A program made the position numbers and the translations under genes. DNA of 64,000 nucleotides from Flabesymbios commensalis (taxonomy: Eukaryota; Annelida; Polychaeta; Terebellida; Flabelligeridae), in the NCBI GenBank assembly GCA_964017125.1, contig OZ024902.1, positions 34,693,676 to 34,757,675 of the forward strand, written 5' to 3'. The notes beneath the pieces were generated by a model. That model was given only the letters and a program-made list of their open reading frames with translations, was not told where the DNA came from and did no database searches. Positions within the stretch are counted from its first letter, which is position 1; every line of letters starts with the position of its first letter. Of the stretch, positions 25,001 to 37,000 are shown piece by piece.

Positions 25001-28000
25001 CTCCAGACGACCTTCAGTGCTTCAAATTTTCTCCCACTGATCCTAATATTGTAGCAGGTGGCTGTATAAATGGTCAGGTCGTTTTATGGGACATAACAAA
25101 GTATGCAGAGCGACTGAAAGCACCAAGAGGTGGGAAGAAGAAATCAGCCAACACATTGGTAAATACAACTGATTTTATCCCGTTGTGCATTAGAGGGTAT
25201 TGTTTTATCCAGCGCCATCTTAATGTCCTTGTCCACCAATTTTTTTTAGAAATATGCCATCTATCAGTGTGAGTTTTTCCAGCGCCATCTTACTGTCCTT
25301 GTCCACCACTTTTTTTTTTAGAAATATGCCGTCTATTAGTGTGATTTACTGTATTTGATTATTTAATTTAAACCTGTGTTATCTGTGAACCCTCAGTTGA
25401 TCATGTGTCACCATATATCTTCTCAAAATATCTTTGGTAGACATATGCATCGCAGGGCCAACATCACAGATAATGGGCCATCAGTAAATCAACATTGATT
25501 GTTTGATTGGATTTGCACATGTTTGCTCGTATTTTTAAGATTCCAGTAGTGTAAACTGAACACAAGGCACCAGTCTTGTGCACAAAAGATAATAGGCAAC
25601 AATGTCTTTAATAAATAAACATTATATTTATGTGCACATCTTTTGTAGCCTGGATTTGAAGATGAAAATTTATTAGACACGCCCATTGTTCGATATTGTG
25701 CTGTTTCAAGCATAGAACACAGTCACCGCTCAGGAGTTACTGATATACAGTGGTTACCAGATCACTTAGAGGTCAGTGAAATGAGTAGATATACTAGTGC
25801 CAGAAATTTCCATTTTTTCCTCAATAGAAAAAAACAACTTTTGTGCATCAGATGGATTTTTATGTTGCTAAAATTGTTATTGTGCAGACCTTAATAGCTA
25901 TATTGTGTTCTATAGTTGCAGTTCAGGTATTGTTTTATATATTGCTGCACTTGTAGTACCGAAAAAGTCATTTATTATGAAAATAATATATATATATTTG
26001 TTTATTATTGTCTCACCCATTATGCAAAAATTATACAGTCACAAATTCAAATAAAATAGTATGTAAAAAACATTTAGCACCAGTCACTTCTCTGTGGACA
26101 CTAGGTCTACGTCATATGTATTCCCAGAAGACTAGTTATAAGCTAGCAATTATTTTCAAGTTATCACAATATGCTTGAATAATCAATACCTATAATATAC
26201 AATACACTAAAAGTTTATGTGAAATATGATTGAAAATTATTTAATAAGTTGATGTGAAGACAATATGCAATGATTCAACATTAAACACATATGAATGAAA
26301 TCAGTCATTTATATGACATTGATCAATAACACCACATGAGATGCCTGTGAATGACAAGTCGAATATAAATAGGAGGTGAGGGCCGGACAAACTCTCTACC
26401 TCATACATAATACTTGTCAAATAGTTGTAAGTGGAATTTGCAATTAAAAACAATACCACTTTCAAATTTATGAAACATTATATCTGTGTGGATACTGTGT
26501 GTGAAGCTAAATTATTTGAAAAGAACGGGGCACATTAGCACCATGGCCTAATTTTATTTTATGTCATATAGCCTAGTCTTCGCCACTAAGTGTTGTCAAT
26601 AATCACTTTGGTATGTTTGCTTTTATAAGTAATGGTTAAATTACTGGATAACTTTACTCAGTATCTATCAACAAATAGTTTTTGGTAAGTACAGCAGTAT
26701 ATATGAATACTGGGATATATTATATATTCAAGCCCTCTCTAGATTTATTTGCAATGTATCCATTCCATTGAACAAAACATTAGTAAAAACTTGCCCCCAG
26801 CATTTAGACAAATGAGATTTTTTCTGTTCACAGCTGACACGAATGGGGGTTCCCCAAGAAAACAGAAGTGGTCAATGTGTGCAGATAATGACCTGTGCTG
26901 TAGATCAGTAAGTTTGTATATTGCGCTTCAAATATAAAATATATGTATCATGTATCAAATATCTATAAATTTTCTTGCAAGCCACTAAAACTTTTGTTCT
27001 TACTCTTGATTTTTTAATGGTAGCCCAATAAACACAACACGTTTACCCAATTTTGGACAAATGTTGGGTGAGGGTTACAGACAGTGGACCAGCATTAATT
27101 CCACATTAAGTTAACATGTCTTTTACCATATCATGTTTTGTCACTGGTTATTGTACTACTATATGCTCAGTGCTCTTTACAATACAAGCAATTTCTTAAA
27201 AAACATATCAATGATATTGCAACTATGAATTTTAATAATAAAATAACAAAAATAATAATAAAAAATTCAAACCAAAAAATATCGGGGTTAAAAAATCTGT
27301 TTTAGCAAATAATTATGTGATGATAGAACAATGTATAAATATATTTGGGTCTTAAAGCACAACAAAACAGGGCAGTTTTTACTCGCCAACAATTATTAAG
27401 CTATTAGTTTTATGGTTAATAATCATTGCATAAACTATAGAACTGTTTTTTTAGGTATAACTGTATATTTTACTAGTTGGGGTTTGAGTTTATAGGCTGT
27501 TTTTATACTTTACCACTGAATCCTTCTATGGATATGGTCCAGTTAAGCCATCTGCACACAAACCTCACCTGATGCATTTATTCTGGTGATTCAACTGCTA
27601 GATAACTATTTCACACCAAACAAATACAGAGCCACATTCACATGGGCATTTCTTAGCAAATTTTATCATGTCATGAGAGAAATGGGAAAAGTGGTTCATT
27701 TGTGTACAGATTGCTATTTTGGAAAATGACCAAATGGCCTCCTGTATTTCAGGGTTGACATTTGAAAAAAAACTGCAAGATAGAATACAACAATAATGTG
27801 AATGTATAATTAGAGGTGCCACTTCTATTTGAGTTATTTATATTTAGAAAATTTACTGTAGGCACACTGAAATCATCCTTTTTATTTTTTTATTAAAAAT
27901 GCATTTTTAAACTTGACATCTTATGCTAATCATATTTTGAATATCCCATGCTACTAACTCTTCATCAGTGCCTCAAACATGCATTCAATCATACCGACCA

Positions 28001-31000
28001 AAGAACGTGAACGTAGACGTGCACAAGTACGTCGTGCAAACCTGGCCAAAAAGAGGGAGAGAGAACAACGAGGACAAGAATACCAGGCTGACGAGATAGA
28101 TTCTGATGAAGAGGCTGCCCTTTTCTCTGAGGAAGAGTCGCTGGCCCGAATTCCCGGGTACACAGCCACTTAACTAAGAATGTTTTTCAATTGCAGAGCA
28201 TGCTGAAAAAATATACACTTCTCACAAGTGCAATTTTGCATTTCATTTCACTGTGTATAGCATGTATATATGCTTGTACTATGTTCACTGGACCATTATT
28301 AGGAAGTCATTTCAATTATCAATGTGCAAACTTTTTTATTTTGCTCAGTACCAGTAAAAAGCGTTAGATTACTCAACATTTTTTTAGTGTTTCACATGAA
28401 GTACAACAAGTGATGATGCCATTAAGTACATGTATAGGGAGAGAATAAAAAGAAAAGACACCAAGCTGATTAGATCAATAAGAGGAAGAGGCAGACAGTC
28501 ATGTTCTCTGAAGAATAGCTGGAACAACTTGCATATTCAGTTACATAACAAAGTATTTTTTCTCGCTTTCAGAGCATGCTGTAAAGAATGCACATCACAC
28601 CAGTAGTCTACTGTTATGCCTTTTATTTCACCATGTTAGTATGTGTATGCATGTTCTGTTTTCAATATAGTCATTTTATATTGAAAAATTATTTCCATAA
28701 CCAATGTGTGAACTTTTCAGAATTTTTATTTTGCTCATACATGTACCAGTAAAAAGCTTTAGATTACTCAACATTAGTTGAGTACTCACATGAAGTATGA
28801 CAAATGATGATGCTATGAAGTACATGTATATGGAGAGAATAAAAAGCAAAGACACCAGTAGTCTACTGTTATGCCATTTGTTTCACCATGTTAGCATGTG
28901 TATGCATGTTCTGTGTTCAATACAGTCATATTACATGTATATTGAGAAAATATTTCCATAGCCAATGTGTGAGCTTTTCAGAATAACAAGTGCACAGCGT
29001 TAGTAAATCTGATGCAGGCATGCCTTCATACTTCTTTAAATTGAAATTACTGATAGTGTCTTTTTCAATGAAAATTGTGTTGGTATCGTCTAAAATTGTA
29101 ATCCCACAGATTGACCTCTATTAATTCAAGGTGATTGGTTTTGTTGCCACTGTGTATGATGTCATTAAGTTTGTCAGCCCAGATGCCAATAACAGATTAA
29201 CTTATCAACCTGAGTGTTGTGGTCAAAACCTGGCCAACCACCCAGATCATATTTCAACAATTGTGCGATTGAGACAATGACTAGACCATCATTATTGTCA
29301 GCATGGAAATGACTATCCCTTTGCGCATTATACAACAGGGCGCGTTATTCTTCGCATTTTACGGTATTTGCTACTAATGATCCCATGGTATATGTATGTG
29401 ACATTCTGTTTGTTTCACATTTTCTTACTTTCATCACCCAGTAAAGTATAGAAGCAAAAGCATTAGTCGTCTGTGGGAATATTTACCAGTGTTCCATGAC
29501 TTTGAAATTAAATCTCAACTGTTTCAGTAAAAGCAAAACGAAAGTTTTTTTATTTAAATCAATATCAATTTAAATCCACCATTGAATCAACGTCTTGTGT
29601 CTGCTGGGTATATTCGGCCGGACCACGCTCATATAGGACGTTCGCTACGTGTGAATAAACACGCGTGGACGGCTCATTAAGGCAGTGTATTGTATTAAAG
29701 TGACTATGGGATTAGTTATGTCCCGACGCGATGTTGTTCTAATGTTGGCCAACCCTGCATCAATGTCTCGTGCCAGTTGTATAGTCACCTAGTAAACATG
29801 AGCCATTGACCCAATGTTGTTTTATTGTGAGCTGACTTCGAAAACAGTGGGCCAACGTTAAAACAACATTGGGTCAACGTCTTGTGTTTGCTGGTCAGTG
29901 ACTGCGCGTCTCATGTCTGGAGAGGGGTGCTCTGTTGATTGACAGGCTGTGTATAGCGTAATTATGACGCCGCCGCTCTTGTCTACCAGCCAACACACAA
30001 CTGAATAGCACTTGACATTTAGTGTGCTATAGACAATATTATTTGTATAATTAATCATGGCGTATCTTCTTATTACATCCCCTGAACAATTTAATACGAT
30101 TGTATTTTGAAACATGTTTAATTAGCGCTATGCAAAATAATTTTTTTATGTACTTTTCGACTAATGAGATCATTAAATTGATTAATAGGGCATATATTTA
30201 GTTGATCAATGGACATGAAGGGTTAGATGATTTTTTACCGGCGCGGGGTGATATTGCTGTGTAGTAACATCGACGGTCTAAGGTAGATAGACCTCTTGCG
30301 ACAACAGCCTGATCTTCCAGCGTTATACCTCTCTGTTAACCTTGATATCCACACAGTCAGATCTGACATGCAGTGGTTTGCTCATGAATGTTTCCAAAAG
30401 TTGTATGACGAAAAAAGTTGAGGTCGTTGGACACAAGTAATATAATGACCTTCTGCCAGATATTTGAGGTCGCAAGTCGCGTTAGACAGAAGGTCGTTGA
30501 TCACAGGTCGTTAACTATAGAAAAATGATCCGTGCAAGAAAATAAAGTCGTTGGAGACAAAAGGTCGTTGGTGGCAGGGTCGTTGATGACAGGATCCACT
30601 GTATTAAATACTTTTCTTGATTGTGTGTACAGTTATTAGTCTGTGATCTACAAAATTTATTTTCAAAACTTATTAATTGTGATATTTATTAAATTTTTAA
30701 GGCTGTATGAATTATTTTTGATATCTTACAATATCATGAATATGAAGGAAGTCTGCCATTGTTTGTGATGTAAGCAAAGATGTCCTTGGCAACTTCGATT
30801 TCAGCAGAAAAATCTTCTAAACTAACACTTCCTTCTCAGTTTCTAAATACATGTACCTCAATATATTATAATGTCAATGATCTAGTTTTTTGTTGTTTAC
30901 CAAAAATCTCTTATGATTTGTATTAAAATCACACACTTATTATTAGATGCCTTTGCCCTTCAAAAAATTGTATGTGCTTACTCAACAGTACTGTGCTGGT

Positions 31001-34000
31001 ATGGGATATAAGACCTCCAAAATCAGCAGCTCAACAACATGGCAAACAAAAGGATGATATTAATAATCCTATGGGAGTTTCAAATACCTTCAAACATTTA
31101 GATCTTACATGGAAGCCACATCTAAAGGTGAGAAAATTGTTGACCTGATATTCTTCAAGTTGAATCCAAATTGAATTATTTGTTGAAATATAATAGAAAC
31201 AAAATAGAATATTTAAATATCTATTGCTTGTGCTGCTGAAGGTTTTTTTGTTTCTATTTTTCAGTAAACAAAATTTCCATTTTAATGCAATTGCCAGCTT
31301 CAAATGCTTCAAAAAATATACTGTAATATGTATACTTTAATTTTGCGGGTATGCATTTTTTACCATATCGTGGTCTCTTGAATTCGCGAAAATATAATTG
31401 TTGAGGGGTTTTTTCCTGGAGACATTACATTATCACTTCGACGTACATGTGAAGATTGTCATCACTCTTCCCGACTAGTAATCACTATGACTCAACATCA
31501 TGAGCAGTATCGGTATGGTCATTAACCCTTACCACACTGATGTCGACTACAGTTGACATTCTGTGTTTTCATTAGCACCTGTATAACCAGTTGTGGGCGA
31601 TCGAACATAATCCACTTGACACACGCAGCTCATTATTCTTATCAATCCAACAGGTTGTCATTAATTATTTGTCTGCTGTTCCTTTATCACATGTGTTGTT
31701 CCAGTGACATATATCAATATATTTTCAGCTGTGCAGACACTTAAAATTGTGTAATGTCTTTATATCTGTGGGTAACTTACTGTCACTAAGCTCAAATCTT
31801 TAGAAAAACACATGCCCAAGAAAAACATGAACTTGAATTTGCGCTCGCAGTCCTAGCGCAAAATGTGGAAAATTAATTCCACGCGAAATAAAAGTATATA
31901 CATAACAGTTTTTATCTCCCAGATTGCCTTATTTATTTAACTGAGTATCTAAGAAAATAAATACTTATATTACCAATTTGATGTGACTTTTTATTTGATT
32001 TGAAAATTGCTTTAAACCATAACAGTAAAATATTCAATAAATGCTCAATTTGTGTGAGCACCTAGATTTTGTATTTTTATGAAATTTTTTATCTACTTTG
32101 CACACAAAATTTTATTTTATTTTAGTTATTTCAGTGATGAGCAACTGTATTAACCAACTTTATACGTCATCTAAAGTGAATCCCCACACTGAAAAAGTAA
32201 AACATGTATAATGGCAGTAACATAGATATTCAAATGAAGCGGGAGGAGGTAGCAAATACATTTATGGTGATTTCAAATTGAAAAAACCCTTTGGTCTCCA
32301 TAGTTTATACAAAAATATTTCAATGTTGAAAAATTAATCAAATTCTTTTCTTTCAATGAAGGTAACCCTTTCAAAATCAGAACCTGGAGGTGACCATGCA
32401 CCCACACGATTCAGTATAGCTGAGAGACAGGGTGACAAAAGTTCATGTAAGCTTTTGTATTAATATTTTCCTGTATATATTTATATTTTATATATCTTGC
32501 CAGCATAAGTCATATGCGACTCGTCACGCGAAAAGCTCCGTTAGCTCCAAATTTTCAAAAGTGATTAATGTAATTGATTCGACAGTCGTGTCCTGCCTGT
32601 TTCATTAACTGAAAGATTTTTTTTTAAATCTTAATTACTTTTTGTTTTATGGGATTTTTAATATTTTAAATTTAGTTATGTAATCATTAAAATTTAATTT
32701 TATAAAAAATTTAAATAAAGCCGTGGGGAGGTACCTTCTTGAACCAGAACCCTGTCGCTAATTGATGTTAATTATTATTTTTTTTTTTAAGTAAATGAGG
32801 AGGAGGATGACAAACTGGAGAAAAAAGACAGTACAGGTTTTAGCTTTGGAAATGCGAAGCCTGGATCAGCACATAAACGCACATTGAAAACTGTGCAAAC
32901 ACATTTTTTTGTCGGGACAGAGGTGAGTACTTTTGAAGTGCTCTTACTTTATATTTTATTTATTCATTAACTTATAAGCAGCATTTTAAAAATTAAAATG
33001 GGAATGGGAAGAAAAATAAATATTAAGTTAAGTAACAAAGCTAAAACATGTGTTGTTGTTTTCATCAGCCATACAAAAATTTGGATTTCTTGTCTTTTTT
33101 TCTTACAACTGAATTCTTTGTAATTACCTATATATCTTACCTGCCTTCGCACAGTTTGAACAGCTTTTGTTTGTGGTTTGGTAACCATTGTATTGTTTTA
33201 TTATTTATTTACCTGGATATGATTTTCAAAGGTTTCAGTCATGGTCCAGTGATTCCAATTTTCTTTTTAAATATACAATTAAATGGGTAAAATTTAAATA
33301 CCTACAATCAGTTTCGTTAAATAAACATCGTATTTCTCAATATGGTGTTGCTCAGCCAAAGTAATGGATGGAGGAATTCTAAGCTGTCACTAAGTTCAAT
33401 TGTTGAACTGGGGACTGTAATTTATAATTTCACAAACTCAAGGGACATTAATTAAATGTTCTAATAAAATATTATTATACAATTAATTTATTACCTAGTT
33501 ATGAATAAGTCTAACATACCTGTGTAGTTATTAATAAAATAATGCTTTACACTAATACAGGATGGAGAGATTGTTTATGTAGACTGGATGCCACAAAAAG
33601 ACCAGGATTCCGGTAAAATACAAAGTAAGCTTGATTTTATTCTTTATCTGGAATAAGTTATTTAGTTGGAATCAATTTATTTTTTAATACAAATATATGT
33701 ATTCAAATTTTGGGAAGGGATATGTTTTTCTCTTCATATCAAGTAGACAGCCTCTATAAGGACAGCATGAAACATAATACTGGCTTTATCACTAACTACA
33801 GTGTTTATCATTTCTAGCTCAAAAACCAAGTTTCTACCACACCCTTCACGACGGTCCGGTAGTTACTGTACAGCGCTCTCCATTTATCAAAGGCATTATC
33901 TTATGTGTCGGTGGTTGGAGTTTTTCTATCTGGAAGGAGGGTCTAACTGTGAGTACATTCTTTACGACGTTTTCAGGCTGGTTTCAAGGCAAATAAATGA

Positions 34001-37000
34001 AACTAATATTAATATAAAGTTATGTTTGATAGATGTTCTGTTAATTAACCCTTAAAGTGCTGAAATAATTTAGTATAAACTATGGAGACCTAAGGGGTTT
34101 TTTTTCAAATCGGCATAAATTTATTGGTTAGCTCTTTCCGCTTCATTTGAATACCTATGTTATGGGTCTATGACTATTAGAAATATTTTTACTTTTGTAG
34201 CACTTGCGCAGATTGACTTTAGACGTCTGAATCTGACGTATACAGACGTCAGAAAGTCGATCCCCGCGCTGTAAGAGTTGCACAGCTGAGCACGACTGTA
34301 GTCATTTTTAATACTTTTTATTAGCCCTTGAAAGTGCAGTTTTTAGCCCGCATTTTAATTTTAATTAAAAAAGGTGGGCTATTGCAATTGAAGTTCGGCG
34401 GCGTCGGCGTCGGCGTTAACATTTACTTGTGGGCGCGATAACTCGAAAAGTTTTTCATGTTTCCTTCCCAAATTTGTTTTGCATGTTACTAATGACCACT
34501 TCTCGGACAAGTTCAATAATGGCTGAAAAAAAATTTAAAATGGCCGACTTACTGCGATTTTTCACCTTTTACGTCAATAATTTGACCTTGTGGGCGCGAT
34601 AACTTGAAAAGTTTTCACGTATCCTTTTCAAATTTGTTATGCATGTTACTAATGACTAGTTCTCGGACAAGTTCAATAATGGCCGAAAAAAAAAAAATGG
34701 CCGATTTATTGCGATTTTTCACATTTTACGTCAATAATTTGACCTTGTGGGCGCGATAACTTGAAAGTTTTTCACATATCCTTTTCAAATTTGTTATGCA
34801 TGTTACTAATGACCAGTTCTCGGACAAGTTCAATAATGGCCAAAAAAAAAAAAAATAGCCGATTTATTGCGATTTTTCACATTTTACGTCAATAATTTGA
34901 CCTTGTGGGCGCGATAAGTTGAAAAGTTTTTCACATATTCTCTTCAAATTTGTTATGTATGTTACTTATAAGTAGTTCTTGGACAAGTTCAATACTGGCT
35001 GAAAAAAAAAAAAAATGGCCGATTTATTGTGATTTTTCTCATTTTACGTCAATAATTTGACCTTGTGGGCGCGATAACTTGAAAAGTTTTTCACATATCC
35101 TCTTCAAATTTGTTATGCATGTTACTAATAAGTAGTTCTTGGACAAGTTCAATAATGGCTGAAAAAAAATTCAAAATGGCCGATTTATTGCGATTTTTCT
35201 CATTTTACGTCAATAATTTGACCTTGTAGGCGCGATAACTTCAACATTTTCACAAGTATCCTCTTCAAGTTTGTTATGCATGTTACTAATAAGCAGTTCT
35301 TGGACAAGCTCGATAATGGCTGACAAAAAAATCAAAATGGTCGATTTATTGCGATTTTTCACATTTATTTTACGTCCATAATTTGACCTTGTGGGCGCGA
35401 TAACTTGAAAAGCGGCTGGTTTAACATACCATTTATATCTTGGGTTGTTATTTACGTGATGACATTCGTCTTTACTTTCTTTATCATAATTCGGCGGCGG
35501 GCTATTATCGAGTGTGCTCTTGTTAGCAATGAAATTTTTGCTAATATTTTGTCTCATTTAAACAGATATGAGTAATTTTCACCCTCATGAATACCGCGAG
35601 ACACAACTTTAAGTGGATGAAAATGTAAAATTATTTAATTTAGAGGTTTAAAGGGTAAATAATCAAATAGAGGGACTCTATTTTTCATAAATAATTTTTT
35701 TTTCCACTATTGAAGAAGGGAGTTGTGTCAGCGATTCCAGCTTCAAATGAATATAAAATACCAGCTAACAACAATGCGGCAGCACAAGGGTTAATTATGA
35801 ATTTTTGTTTGTTTGACAGTCTGGTCCTATCTTACTGTCATGCCCAAGTTCTAAGAGATTAACAGCAGGTCATTGGTCGCCGAGTCGTCCCGCTGTTTTC
35901 TACATCACAAAACAAGACGGAAGCGTGGATATCTGGGATTTGCTGGACCGAACACACGAGCCTTCCATGAACCAGAATGTCACCCCCTCTCCCATCACTT
36001 GCATTTTCCCATTTGCCATAACAAGTAATTATCATATGTGGACTTGCATGTAGTGAATTCAAACATCATGTTGCAATTTCTATTTTCTTCAAATATAGAT
36101 TGTATTTCCCAACTTGATTTCACAAAATACCAGCAAACACGAGACATTCAACCAAAGTTGGATTAATGTTGGTCCAGCGTGAACCAACAGTAAGCCAACA
36201 GGGGTCAATGTCTTGTATTTCAAAACCCTTGAAGCACTGAAATATTTTTTATAAACTTAAGACCAAAGTTTTTTTTCAATTTGAAATCATCATAAAAATG
36301 TCCTAGTTAGCTCTTTCCGCTTCATTTGAATACATATGTTGTGGGTCTATCACCATAATAAATCATTTTACTCTTTCTTTCCGAGCTGTAAGGGTTAGTG
36401 TCAAGCAGAAGTTGTCATTGAATGAATACAAGGCTGTGACTAACCGTATGTGATTTTTATAATGTAACTCCAGCGTTGTTTACCATATCACATGCTCCCA
36501 TCTACAGCCATTATAGCCACTGATATCTATGACAGGGTTCAATTTGTCCAGTATAGGGTTGCAAAAATTTTGACCAATTGCTAATCAACTTGAAATTGAT
36601 TAGCGATATATATTAGTGATACAAAAAAACTAAAGCATGTGGAGCATTCTTGCAATTCACTACACAATATTTTCAAAACAAGTTGAACCCTGTTGCTTCA
36701 GGAGATCTATGAAATAACTATTTGTGTTTTTATCCAGATAAGCAACACCTGCTCGCAGTAGGAGATAACTCGGGCACATTACACATATTGGAAATCCCCT
36801 GGAGCTTGCGTCAGCCAACGCCTAATGAGGTAACATTATTACTCAGATTTACATCTAGTGCTTGTTTAATTTTTTTTGTTTAATTTTGAGTAGCACATAA
36901 TAGAAAATTTACATATTTATATCATTTAAGTTGTTCCACATTTGTTTTCGTCCTGTGAAAGGTAGAATGGCCATCAACATTTTATTTCATTACGAAAGAA

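Noticed and set aside
33048-33290. Possible membrane protein ORF
   Set aside because: AT-rich intron sequence between DNAI3 exons 16 and 17; hydrophobicity reflects T-rich codons.
35210-35557. Minus-strand ORF of 115 codons
   Set aside because: Lies in the 160-bp satellite; the repeated VIAPTRSNYG word is the translated repeat unit.
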